NCBI GenBank assembly: GCA_022764085.1
Contig: JALERP010000157.1
Span: 1-55,026, forward strand
DNA: 55,026 bases
Direction: 5' to 3'
Source of the DNA: Prevotella sp.
GTDB taxonomy: Bacteria; Bacteroidota; Bacteroidia; Bacteroidales; Bacteroidaceae
The notes under the pieces: model-generated
What the model saw: only the letters and a program-made list of their open reading frames with translations
The model's database searches: none
What the model was told of the DNA's origin: nothing
Position numbers and translations under genes: made by a program
In this document: in pieces, positions 36,101-44,142 of the stretch
How positions within the stretch are numbered: the first letter of the stretch is position 1
How the letters are laid out: each line of letters starts with the position of its first letter

Positions 36101-37018
36101 TCACGAACCTATATACAGGCATATCATTCCGAGAATCACAAGGGCGAGGTCAACCGCCTTGGCCTTAAGGTTCTTTTCATGGAAGAACACTGCCGCACAA
36201 GCGAAGCTCACTATTACGCTTCCGCGGCGTATCATCGACACGATGCTTATCATCGCCTCAGGCTGCGTCAATGCATAGAAATATACAAAGTCAGCGGCAC
36301 TCAGGAATACACTCACGCAGACGATGCTCCAATCCCAATGGAATGGTGTCGTCTGCTTTCTTTTTGGCCACCACAAGACCGCAAGCATAATCCCCATCAT
36401 GATACACTGATACACCACATACCAGCTCTGCACCATCATCTTGTCAAGCCCGGCTCCGCCACTTTCCACGGGAGCCATAAGATACTTGTCATATAATCCG
36501 CTTATCGCACCGAGCAGTGCGGCACCAACCACCATCCATATCCAGTGGTCGTGCTTGAAGTCGATACCCTCCTTTTTACCGCTGCGGCTCAACATCATAA
36601 ACGATACCACGGCGAGTGTCACTCCAGCCCACTGCCATGCGTTAAGCCGCTCGCCGAACACAAGCATTGCCCCCACAAGCGTCATCACAGGTCGGGTGGC
36701 ATTAATAGGTCCCACGATAGATAGCGGAAGGTGTTTGATGCCGAAATATCCCAATATCCAGCTGCTCAACACGATACAGCTCTTCAGTACTATAAATTTA
36801 TGCATCTCCCATCCGCCGCTGCCCACGTGGAATATAGTGCCGTCGAGCGCATCTGAGTTATAGCTTACAATGATGAATGGAATAAAAATAAGCGACGAAA
36901 GCACCGTATTTAGAAACAACACAGGAATAACGGCATTACCCTTCAATGCCTTTTTCTTAAATGAGTCGTAGAACCCCAACAGGGTTGCCGACATAAAAGC
37001 CAATATTACCCAATACAT
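36101..37018 (-). CDS. EamA/DMT-family transporter
   Basis: This 305-residue protein has about ten hydrophobic helices in two halves, the drug/metabolite transporter layout. Typical features are the start MYWVILAFMSATLLGFYDSFKK, an end-of-half-one NATRPVMTLVGAMLVFGERL segment and a near-C-terminal VIVSFACAAVFFHEKNLKAK. Members export or import small metabolites across the cytoplasmic membrane; the substrate is not readable from sequence. The gene starts 29 bases after truA on the same strand and is probably transcribed with it. It is convergent with the zinc-ribbon lipoprotein gene, 25 bases apart. Confidence 0.85.
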   Translation of the reverse strand: MYWVILAFMSATLLGFYDSFKKKALKGNAVIPVLFLNTVLSSLIFIPFIIVSYNSDALDGTIFHVGSGGWEMHKFIVLKSCIVLSSWILGYFGIKHLPLSIVGPINATRPVMTLVGAMLVFGERLNAWQWAGVTLAVVSFMMLSRSGKKEGIDFKHDHWIWMVVGAALLGAISGLYDKYLMAPVESGGAGLDKMMVQSWYVVYQCIMMGIMLAVLWWPKRKQTTPFHWDWSIVCVSVFLSAADFVYFYALTQPEAMISIVSMIRRGSVIVSFACAAVFFHEKNLKAKAVDLALVILGMICLYIGS

Positions 37019-37047
37019 ATCTTAATCCCTAATTTTAAATTCTTAAT

Positions 37048-37776
37048 TCAATAGTCAACCTTCTCCAAAAAAAGCGCATGTCCCGGCATTGACTCCCCCG
37101 CCTTGGTGCGTTGTCCTTGTTCAATCACCTGACGGAACTGTTCGAGCGTCATTCTCTTTCGTCCTACCTCTACAAGTGTCCCGACTATCGCCCTGACCAT
37201 ATTACGCAGGAATCTGTTGGCAGTAATCTCGAAATACCACGTATATTCACCCGTCCTGTGCCATTGCGCAGCAGTGACATGGCATATCGTGGTCTTTGTG
37301 TCAGAATTACTCTTGCAGAAAGCCCCGAAGTCCTCATACTCCATCAGAATCCGCGCCGCCTCGTTCATTAGGTCGAAATCAAGTTCATAAGGCGTGCGCC
37401 AAGAGAAATGCCGCAGAAACGGGTCTCTACACGCATGTATATAATAATGGTAAGTACGGCTTGTGGCACTAAACCTTGCGTGCATATCATCCGCCACCCT
37501 TTCCACCTTGCTTATGGCTATCGTGGGAGGCATTATCCTGTTGAGCCTGTAAGCCGTCTGCGCGCAGTCGAGTTCCTCGTCGAAATCAAAATGTGCCACC
37601 ATAGTCCTGGCATGCACTCCCGTGTCGGTTCTTCCCGCCCCCACTACATCTATTTGCTTTCTCAGTATGGTGGACAATCCTTTTTGCAGCACCTCCTGCA
37701 CGGATATGCCGTTGGGTTGTATCTGCCATCCATGGAATGGCGTGCCGTCATAGCCCAAAGTGATGAAATATCTCAT
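37048..37776 (-). CDS. truA: tRNA pseudouridine synthase A
   Basis: TruA converts uridines 38-40 in the anticodon stem-loop of many tRNAs to pseudouridine. The 242-residue protein begins MRYFITLGYDGTPFHGWQIQ and has the catalytic Asp D51 in GAGRTDTGVHA, followed by the usual YHYYIHACRDPF and NRFLRNMVRAIVGTL segments. I place the start at 37776; the frame is open to 37809, but the family N-terminus and the promoter box inside the extension support the shorter form. The EamA transporter follows. Confidence 0.95.
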   Translation of the reverse strand: MRYFITLGYDGTPFHGWQIQPNGISVQEVLQKGLSTILRKQIDVVGAGRTDTGVHARTMVAHFDFDEELDCAQTAYRLNRIMPPTIAISKVERVADDMHARFSATSRTYHYYIHACRDPFLRHFSWRTPYELDFDLMNEAARILMEYEDFGAFCKSNSDTKTTICHVTAAQWHRTGEYTWYFEITANRFLRNMVRAIVGTLVEVGRKRMTLEQFRQVIEQGQRTKAGESMPGHALFLEKVDY

Positions 37777-37796
37777 TGCAATCTTTTTTGAATGTG

Positions 37797-37828
37797 CAAA
37801 GTTACTCATTATATTTCATATCTCCAAA
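37797..37828 (-). promoter_or_regulatory. Promoter of truA
   Basis: On the minus strand TTTG (37828-37825), 20 bases, then TAACTTTG (37804-37797). The leader before the ATG at 37776 is only about 14 bases. Confidence 0.65.
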
Positions 37829-37906
37829 CAAATCTGTAATTTTATGGTTACTTTATATATATTTCCCGCTAATTTCCTCAATACTGTCTTTTAAGGGTGG
37901 TATTAT

Positions 37907-39223
37907 CTAAACGCAGAAATCCTTGAGCAGCAATTCACGCGACTGTTTTAGATATTTGCTGCGCACAGAGATTGCCTTCAGCCACTGACTTTCCGCCAAC
38001 GAGCTGCGTCGCCATTCCAACTGCCAGCGACCGAGCGACTCTACCCTGTCAATCATCATACCCAAGCTGATCTTATCTACAGAAATGGCTGGCACAAAGC
38101 GCGAAGGCTCTCCCTTCTCGTCAGAAGTAATCTCGATGGCAAGACGAGCGTCCACCAACTTGTACATCAGGTCGTTGACTACACGGATTGGTATGCCCGT
38201 CTTATCGCGCAATTCGTTGATGGTATATGGTGTACCGCCCTCATCGAAACGGCGGCATACATAGCTCATCAGCATGGTGTAGATGACTATTTGGAAACGA
38301 TGGCTGATGTCGGAGGTGGTGGTGTTGAAGTCATAATAGTCGAGATTCTGACTCGTGTAGCACAGTTCCGCTCCGAAGAGACATATCGTCCACGATATCT
38401 GCACCCACAGCATAAACAGCGGCAAGGCTGCAAATGAGCCGTAGATGGCATTATACGACGACACCCATATCTGAGAATGGATATACACCAACTGCAACCA
38501 CTGCATAGCCACACCCGCCAATATTCCCGGAACGATGCACGAGCGCAACTTGACATGGGTGTTGGGCATGAAGACATACAACCCGATGAACAGAGCCGAC
38601 ATAAGAACGTATGGCGAAAGATCGAGCAGAAAGCCAAGCGTTGGCGTAAGCAGGAACAGGTCGGGCAAAGAACCAGTAAGCGTGGCCAGGAATATGCTGA
38701 TACCCGAAGTCACCACGATGACTATAGGAATCATGAACATCAAGGCAAAATAATCAGTGAAGGTGCGATAGATGCTTCGCTCCTTCTTCACCTGCCATAT
38801 TCCATTGAAGGTGCGCTCAATGTTGGTGACAAGCATCAATACGGTATAGAGCATAAAGACAAGTCCGAATCCCAGCACTACCCCACTCTTTGTATGCACG
38901 AGATAGCTGTTGACAAATCCCACGATGACATCCGCCACTTGTGGCTGCGAGCGCAATGCGTCGCGAAACCATATCTCGATATACTTGTTATATCCGAAAC
39001 CTCGGGCAACGGCGAACACCACGGCGAGTATAGGCACTATGGCGAGCAGCGTGGAGTAAGTGAGTGCCGAGGCGTCGTTCATCACGCGCTTGGTGGTGAA
39101 GAACTTAACTGCAAGCATCAGCTTTTTGAGCACTTCCAAACAGAAATACTTCACTGGTGGCATTTCGTCGGATGACACGCGCCAAATATCCACCTTCAGA
39201 AACCGTACCAATCTTTTATACAT
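37907..39223 (-). CDS. YihY/BrkB-family membrane protein with C-terminal winged-helix-like region
   Basis: This 438-residue protein has the YihY/BrkB hallmark near the start of the membrane part, DASALTYSTLLAIVPILAVVFAV, and six hydrophobic helices over about residues 35-290, ending LFMLWVQISWTICLFGAELCYT. The family was once misnamed RNase BN; its real role is unsettled, and transport or envelope functions have been proposed. The C-terminal 130 residues are soluble and have a winged-helix look (YTINELRDKTGIPIRVVNDL), which is common in Bacteroidota members. The gene lies just downstream of rnpB on the same strand. Confidence 0.85.
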   Translation of the reverse strand: MYKRLVRFLKVDIWRVSSDEMPPVKYFCLEVLKKLMLAVKFFTTKRVMNDASALTYSTLLAIVPILAVVFAVARGFGYNKYIEIWFRDALRSQPQVADVIVGFVNSYLVHTKSGVVLGFGLVFMLYTVLMLVTNIERTFNGIWQVKKERSIYRTFTDYFALMFMIPIVIVVTSGISIFLATLTGSLPDLFLLTPTLGFLLDLSPYVLMSALFIGLYVFMPNTHVKLRSCIVPGILAGVAMQWLQLVYIHSQIWVSSYNAIYGSFAALPLFMLWVQISWTICLFGAELCYTSQNLDYYDFNTTTSDISHRFQIVIYTMLMSYVCRRFDEGGTPYTINELRDKTGIPIRVVNDLMYKLVDARLAIEITSDEKGEPSRFVPAISVDKISLGMMIDRVESLGRWQLEWRRSSLAESQWLKAISVRSKYLKQSRELLLKDFCV

Positions 39224-39270
39224 AGATATTGGGTTAAGATTAAAAATTAAAAATTAAGAATTTAAAAAAT

Positions 39271-39669
39271 GAAAGCACTGCCCCTATAAGCCGGGTTCTG
39301 TTCCTTAAATAAAATAAGGTGTCTGCCATTTATCTAATCCGTATGTCACCACACGGCTCAAGCATTCTACCCTCCGCCGTGGATTCAGCATCCGTCGGGC
39401 GGGCAACCCTCCGACGGCGGTTTACATGAACTTGCAGCTCCCGGTGGGCACAGCCAGCCGATCACCCGACCGCTGGTGGTCTCTTACACCACCTTCTCAC
39501 CCTTACCCGCAAAAACCCTATAACAAATTGCGGGCGGTAGTTTTCTTCTGCCCTAACCTACTGTCGCCAATAGCTTGCATTTTCACAAGCGGGACACCCT
39601 TCGCTGCCCGGACTTTCCTCTCGCATACATACAAAAATGACGCCAGCGGCAGACCAAGGCAGTGCTTTC
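39271..39669 (-). ncRNA. rnpB: RNase P RNA (bacterial type A)
   Basis: This RNA of about 399 bases is the catalytic part of RNase P, which makes the mature 5' end of tRNAs. The ends pair (GAAAGCACTGCC with GGCAGTGCTTTC). The conserved regions are easy to see on the minus strand: GAGGAAAGTCCGGGC near the 5' end, the GGTAAGGGTGAGAAGGTG segment in the middle, and CAGAACCCGGCTTAT near the 3' end. The promoter at 39676-39707 predicts a start at 39669 exactly. Confidence 0.96.
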
Positions 39670-39675
39670 AAAATG

Positions 39676-39707
39676 CAAAGATAATACAAAAAGTCAAAAC
39701 TACCAAA
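39676..39707 (-). promoter_or_regulatory. Promoter of rnpB
   Basis: On the minus strand TTTG (39707-39704), 20 bases, then TATCTTTG (39683-39676). The 5' end of the RNA is 7 bases further on, so this pair also calibrates the -7/start distance used elsewhere in this annotation. Confidence 0.8.
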
Positions 39708-39811
39708 CATTTTCCCATTTTTTTCTTTTTTTCAATGTTTATGCTTAAAATTCAAACGGTGGTTAACGATAAAAGATGAACTGTTAAATTGTAACAAATA
39801 TTTACGTCAAA

Positions 39812-39844
39812 TTGTCAGTATTCCAATTTTTGACATTATATTTG
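39812..39844 (+). promoter_or_regulatory. Promoter of the Do-family protease gene
   Basis: TTG (39812-39814), 22 bases, then TATATTTG (39837-39844). The predicted leader is about 44 bases before the ATG at 39895. Confidence 0.55.
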
Positions 39845-39894
39845 CACCCGATTTCAACAGACAAAGAAATAGTTAAACATAAATAGAAAAGAAG

Positions 39895-41370
39895 ATGAAA
39901 AAGATTGTTAATTACATTGTTCCGGCGATTTGCCTTGTGGCTATCGTCTTTTCAGTGGCAGCATTCAACAAGGTTGAGGCAGCCACAGCTTTCAACCGTG
40001 CCGACGCAGCCGTGCAGGCCGGACAACCTGTTGACCTGACCTATGCTGCCGAAAAAGCGCTGCCATCAGTGGTCTACATCAAGTATGTGCAGAACAGCAA
40101 AATCAAGACTGTTGACGTGCAGAGCGACCCGTTCTCAGATTTCTTCAGCGACCCGTTCGGCGGTTTCTTCGGACGTGGCAACGGCGGCACACAAAAGCGA
40201 CAAATCCAGACTCCCAAGAAGGAAGCCGCAGGTTCGGGAGTCATTATCTCGGCTGACGGATACATCGTCACCAACAACCATGTGGTAGATGGTGCCGACG
40301 AGCTGACCGTTACGCTCAACGACAACAGCGAGTACTCAGCACGCATCATCGGAGCCGACAAGACCACCGACCTTGCCCTTATCAAAATCAACGGCAAGAA
40401 CCTGCCAGCCATCACCATAGCCAACAGCAATGACCTGAGAGTTGGCGAATGGGTGCTCGCTGTGGGCAACCCGCTCGGCCTGAACAACACGGTAACTGCC
40501 GGTATCGTAAGTGCCAAGGCACGCTCGCTCGGAGCCAACGGTGTGGAGTCGTTCATACAGACAGATGCTGCCATCAACCAAGGTAACTCGGGTGGTGCAC
40601 TCGTAAACACCCGCGGCGAGCTTGTGGGCATCAACGCCATGCTCTATTCACCCACCGGTGCATACAGCGGTTACGGATTTGCCATCCCAACAACCATTAT
40701 GAATAAGGTGGTGGATGACCTTAAGCAGTATGGCACCGTGCAGCGCGCACTGCTCGGCATACAGGGTGGCGACGTGAAGAACTGGGTGGATGCCCAAAAA
40801 GATCAGGGCAAGGAGGTTGACCTCGGCACCATGGAGGGTATATACGTGGCAAAGGTAGTTGACGACGGTGCTGCCGCCGACGCTGGCATCCAACCTGAGG
40901 ATGTTATTATAGAGGCCGATGGAAAGAAGGTGACCAAGATGGCTGAACTGCAAGAACTTATGGCAAACAAGCGTCCTGGCGACAAACTTACTCTTACCTA
41001 TCTGCACAACAAGAAGAAGGTGACTAAGACGATTACCTTGAAGAATGAGCAGGGAACAACAAAGGTGGTTCAGAAGTTTGACCTTGACGTGCTCGACGCA
41101 TCGTTCCGTCCTGTGACCGAGGAGACAAAGAAACAGATGAACATCACCTACGGACTGGAGGTGATGAAGGTGAACAAGGGCAAGCTGGCCGATGTCGGAA
41201 TATCACGTGGATTTATCATACAAAAGGTGAACGACGAGTCAATAAAGACTATAGACGACCTGCAGAAAGCAGTGAAGGACGCCTCAACCAGCAAGGAGCC
41301 AGTGCTCTACATCCAGGGTATCTATCCCACTGGCAAGAAGGGTTACTTCGCCGTTCCATTGCAAGAATAA
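39895..41370 (+). CDS. Periplasmic serine protease of the Do family (DegP/DegQ/HtrA)
   Basis: This 491-residue envelope protease/chaperone degrades or refolds damaged periplasmic and outer-membrane proteins. An N-terminal signal/anchor (about 5-25) precedes a trypsin-like domain with the triad H129 (NNHVV), D159 (TDLALI) and S232 (GNSGGAL). A Gly/Phe-rich loop at 77-98 (SDPFSDFFSDPFGGFFGRG) lies before the protease core, as in Bacteroidota DegP. Two PDZ domains follow (about 270-375 and 395-485). The promoter at 39812 has no obvious extra stress element that I can name. The stop codon lies inside the first unit of a 21-bp tandem repeat. Confidence 0.94.
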   Translation: MKKIVNYIVPAICLVAIVFSVAAFNKVEAATAFNRADAAVQAGQPVDLTYAAEKALPSVVYIKYVQNSKIKTVDVQSDPFSDFFSDPFGGFFGRGNGGTQKRQIQTPKKEAAGSGVIISADGYIVTNNHVVDGADELTVTLNDNSEYSARIIGADKTTDLALIKINGKNLPAITIANSNDLRVGEWVLAVGNPLGLNNTVTAGIVSAKARSLGANGVESFIQTDAAINQGNSGGALVNTRGELVGINAMLYSPTGAYSGYGFAIPTTIMNKVVDDLKQYGTVQRALLGIQGGDVKNWVDAQKDQGKEVDLGTMEGIYVAKVVDDGAAADAGIQPEDVIIEADGKKVTKMAELQELMANKRPGDKLTLTYLHNKKKVTKTITLKNEQGTTKVVQKFDLDVLDASFRPVTEETKKQMNITYGLEVMKVNKGKLADVGISRGFIIQKVNDESIKTIDDLQKAVKDASTSKEPVLYIQGIYPTGKKGYFAVPLQE

Positions 41371-41418
41371 TCTGTAACATTGCAAGAATAATCTGTAACA
41401 TTGCAGGAATAATCCCTG
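41358..41418 (+). repeat. 21-bp tandem repeat spanning the end of the Do-protease gene
   Basis: The unit ATTGCAAGAATAATCTGTAAC occurs exactly twice (41358-41378, 41379-41399), with a diverged third copy beginning ATTGCAGGAATAATC at 41400. The first copy encodes the last residues and stop of the protease. The later copies look like slippage duplications of the gene end. Confidence 0.85.
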
Positions 41419-41438
41419 AATAACGGTTAAAAAACATA

Positions 41439-41476
41439 AAAAAACGGAGCACTCTTTTGGTGTTTCCGTTTTTTTG
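41439..41476 (+). terminator. Terminator between the Do-protease gene and rpoD
   Basis: AAAAACGGA pairs with TCCGTTTTT around an inner CAC/GTG stem, and a T-run follows. The -33 box of the rpoD promoter (41456-41459) lies in its loop. Confidence 0.85.
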
Positions 41477-41487
41477 TTATAGTTTTG
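41456..41487 (+). promoter_or_regulatory. Promoter of rpoD, overlapping the upstream terminator
   Basis: TTTG (41456-41459), 20 bases, then TAGTTTTG (41480-41487). The leader is about 47 bases. The -33 box is in the loop of the preceding terminator hairpin. Confidence 0.65.
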
Positions 41488-41540
41488 CAACTGATAGGCT
41501 CAAAAAAGCCACATTGTTATAACTAAATCGGAAGCCAAAG

Positions 41541-42404
41541 ATGAGACAACTGAAGATTATCAAATCAATCACCAACCGCGAGAGTGCCTCACTGGAGAAG
41601 TATCTTCAGGAGATAGGCAAGGAAGAACTCCTGACAGTGGAAGAGGAGGTGGAACTGGCGCAGCAGATACGCAAAGGTGACCGCAAGGCACTTGAGAGAT
41701 TGACCAAGGCCAATCTAAGATTTGTAGTGTCGGTGGCTAAACAATACCAGAACCAGGGTCTCACCCTGCCCGACCTCATCAACGAAGGCAACGTGGGACT
41801 CATCAAAGCTGCGGAGAAATTCGACGAGACACGCGGTTTCAAGTTTATCTCCTATGCCGTGTGGTGGATCAGGCAGAGCATCCTGCAGGCTATAGCCGAA
41901 CAGAGCCGTATAGTCAGACTGCCACTCAACCAAGTTGGCTCCGTAAACAAGATTAACAAGGCCCTTAACAAGTTTGAGCAGGAAAACGAGAGGCGCCCGT
42001 CTGTGGAGGAGATTGCCGCCTCGACCGACATCCCGGAGGACAAGGTTGATGACGCCCTCAAGGCTAACAGCCGCCATGTATCTGTGGATGCACCGTTCTC
42101 GGATGATGACGGAGGTAGCATGCTTGACATAATGACAGATACCAATGCGCCTTCGGTTGACAAAGAACTGCTTATGGAATCACTGCGAGAAGAACTGCGC
42201 AAGGTACTTGGAACCCTCAAAGAGCGAGAGAGGCTTGTCATCAAAGACTACTATGGGATAGATACTGAGGAGAAGACCCTTGAGGAGATTGGTTCAAGAT
42301 ATGGACTGACACGCGAGCGTGTACGCCAAATCAGGGAAAAGGCGATACGCAAGTTGCGCAACAATTCCAACAGCAGTGTTCTTAAGACATTCCTCGGCAG
42401 TTGA
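41541..42404 (+). CDS. rpoD: Primary sigma factor of the Bacteroidota (RpoD/SigA family)
   Basis: This 287-residue sigma-70 factor directs RNA polymerase to the TTTG/TAnnTTTG promoters seen throughout the window. It has region 1.2 (about 15-45), region 2 with [33 protein letters not shown] and the -10-recognition/melting segment [16 protein letters not shown], region 3, and region 4 with [22 protein letters not shown]. The long N-terminal region 1.1 of E. coli RpoD is absent, as is normal for this phylum (sigma-ABfr type). The start codon follows a leader with its own promoter. Confidence 0.95.
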   Translation: MRQLKIIKSITNRESASLEKYLQEIGKEELLTVEEEVELAQQIRKGDRKALERLTKANLRFVVSVAKQYQNQGLTLPDLINEGNVGLIKAAEKFDETRGFKFISYAVWWIRQSILQAIAEQSRIVRLPLNQVGSVNKINKALNKFEQENERRPSVEEIAASTDIPEDKVDDALKANSRHVSVDAPFSDDDGGSMLDIMTDTNAPSVDKELLMESLREELRKVLGTLKERERLVIKDYYGIDTEEKTLEEIGSRYGLTRERVRQIREKAIRKLRNNSNSSVLKTFLGS

Positions 42405-42417
42405 TTATCTCAACTTG

Positions 42418-42461
42418 GGAAGTTAAGGAAGTTAAAGAAGTTAAGGAAGTTATAGAAGTTG
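42418..42461 (+). repeat. 10-bp tandem repeat array (GAAGTTAAGG-like)
   Basis: About four to five imperfect units of GAAGTTAAGG follow the rpoD stop and end just before the next gene. The purine-rich strand is the plus strand. The same core GTTAAGGAGTTAAGG forms arrays or inverted repeats at 51938 and 54614. Confidence 0.8.
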
Positions 42462-42479
42462 AATTATCGATAATAAAAA

Positions 42480-43028
42480 ATGAAAAAGACAATTAAACTT
42501 GCCATTGCGGCAATTATTTTATGTTCAGGATTTGCTATGCAGGGGTCAGCCAAACAGAAGGTTGAGCCAAGATACTTGTTTGGTTTCTCTGCCTCATTTG
42601 CCGACTCTACCGTGTATTTCACAGACATACAGAAGGTTGACAGTGCATGGGTTGACACAAAAACCAAGTTTCTTCTTGGACGTGATGAATATTCCGGACA
42701 GCTAAAGCGATATTTCGCCTCAAAAGAAATGCCCAACCGCACGTGCGTGGTGCTTTTTGCCGAAAACATCAAGAAGGCTGAGAAAAAACTCAAAAAACTT
42801 AAGGAGACATACACAGTGAATGCCAAGGGCGGTTATGACGTGAGATATATGACTAAGGCCGAATTTGAGTTCACTCCTGTTTATATGGGTATAGAAGAAG
42901 AGGAAATTGCAGTCGATACTCCCAAGAAAGATAAGAAAGAGAAGGAAAAGAAGGAGAATAAAGACAAAAAGTCGGGAAACAAGGAAGATAAAGTAAAAAG
43001 GCCTAAGGGGAAACACACCAAGCTATAG
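42480..43028 (+). CDS. Small secreted protein of unknown function with Lys-rich tail
   Basis: This 182-residue protein has a signal peptide (MKKTIKLAIAAIILCSGFAMQGSAK). The mature core of about 120 residues (about 28-145) is a beta/alpha-looking domain with FGFSASFADSTVYFTDIQ and a YDVRYMTKAEFEF segment. The last 35 residues are almost only Lys, Glu, Asp and Asn. I do not recognise the family. The basic tail may bind nucleic acid or anionic glycan at the cell surface, but that is speculation. The 10-bp repeat array forms its upstream region, and no promoter was recognised. Confidence 0.75.
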   Translation: MKKTIKLAIAAIILCSGFAMQGSAKQKVEPRYLFGFSASFADSTVYFTDIQKVDSAWVDTKTKFLLGRDEYSGQLKRYFASKEMPNRTCVVLFAENIKKAEKKLKKLKETYTVNAKGGYDVRYMTKAEFEFTPVYMGIEEEEIAVDTPKKDKKEKEKKENKDKKSGNKEDKVKRPKGKHTKL

Positions 43029-43061
43029 GGAAATCCCCACCTGATTTTAGGAAAAACCTCC

Positions 43062-43091
43062 TTGATATTCCGTAAATCCTTTGTAACTTTG
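43062..43091 (+). promoter_or_regulatory. Promoter of the Trp/Tyr-rich protein and porin genes
   Basis: TTG (43062-43064), 19 bases, then TAACTTTG (43084-43091). The leader is about 37 bases before the ATG at 43135. Confidence 0.65.
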
Positions 43092-43134
43092 CACAAAATT
43101 AGTAATAACTCATTAATATAAGGAGCAGTATAAT

Positions 43135-44115
43135 ATGAGAAAAACATTGATTTTGTCAGCTTTGGCGGCAATGCTGCCGCTGACCATGAATGCACAAGAC
43201 GATATGTATTTCGTTCCTACCAAGAAAAACGTGGAAAAAACCAAAAGCGACTACGGTATGCCCAAGGACACGTATTACTCAGGTAGTAAGAGAAGTATTG
43301 ATGAATACAACCGACGTAACCGCACGGAATGTTGGGAGGAACAACTTCAGGACGGAAGCCAGGTGACCGTTATCGACTCACTCGGCAATGAGATAGCGAC
43401 AGTCAACGTCAAGAAGAAAAAATCAAGACGTGACTCCACTTACTTGGATGACGACTATGCCTACACACGCCGTATGGCACGATGGGACGGATATGAATGC
43501 AGCAACGCATATTGGCAGGGGTACAACGACGGACGTTTCAACCGCTGGTATGGATGGAGTTCGTTCTATGACCCATGGTATTATAGCTCATGGTATTACG
43601 ACCCATGGTATTATGACCCATGGTATTATGGCTATGCAGGATGGCACGGAGGCTGGTATGCCGGATGGTACGGATGGCATCCCTACCACACCTGGGGCTG
43701 GGGATGGTATGACTATCATTATCCTATATACGTGGGCACTGGAGGAGGCGGCAGACATTGGTCAAGTCCCGTTGAACGCTTCAAGGACAACCGATTCTCA
43801 CGCACAAGCTCCACCCGAATCAGTGGCAGCGGCATAAGCAGGGGCATTGCCAACAGAGACCGCTCAAACAGTCTTGGCACGCGCTCCATCAACAGAAACA
43901 CTGCATCACGTCGCTTCGGCAGCTCACAGGGCGACATCAGAAATGTCAGCTCAAACCGCAACACTTCTTACAACAATAACAGCAGTAGTTTCAACAGTAG
44001 CCGTTCATCTTCATTCAGCTCTGGCGGAGGCTCGTCGTTCAGCTCTGGCGGAAGCCGCTCGTTCGGCGGAGGCGGTGGTGGAATAAAAAGCTCCGGTGCC
44101 GGAAGAAGAAGATAA
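43135..44115 (+). CDS. Exported Trp/Tyr-rich and Gly/Ser-rich low-complexity protein
   Basis: This 326-residue protein has a signal peptide (MRKTLILSALAAMLPLTMNA). Residues 21-136 are a mixed charged region. Residues 138-200 are dominated by Trp, Tyr, Gly, Pro and Asp, with the tandem unit YYDPW three times at about 145-165 and more WYG/WHG motifs. Residues 205-326 are Arg/Ser/Asn-rich, then Ser-Gly-rich with SFSSGGG units, ending GGGGGIKSSGAGRRR. It has no family I know. Such composition suggests a matrix, adhesive or phase-separating envelope protein. A FadL-like porin gene follows 27 bases downstream and is likely co-transcribed. Confidence 0.75.
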   Translation: MRKTLILSALAAMLPLTMNAQDDMYFVPTKKNVEKTKSDYGMPKDTYYSGSKRSIDEYNRRNRTECWEEQLQDGSQVTVIDSLGNEIATVNVKKKKSRRDSTYLDDDYAYTRRMARWDGYECSNAYWQGYNDGRFNRWYGWSSFYDPWYYSSWYYDPWYYDPWYYGYAGWHGGWYAGWYGWHPYHTWGWGWYDYHYPIYVGTGGGGRHWSSPVERFKDNRFSRTSSTRISGSGISRGIANRDRSNSLGTRSINRNTASRRFGSSQGDIRNVSSNRNTSYNNNSSSFNSSRSSSFSSGGGSSFSSGGSRSFGGGGGGIKSSGAGRRR

Positions 44116-44142
44116 TGTATAACCATTCTAAACACGACAATT

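Noticed and set aside
39426..39779. Plus-strand frame of 117 codons at 39426-39779
   Set aside because: It overlaps the RNase P RNA gene and its promoter on the other strand, and its translation has no recognisable features.
41358..42461. Possible CRISPR-like arrays (21-bp and 10-bp repeats)
   Set aside because: Units are directly adjacent with no spacers, and no cas genes are present.
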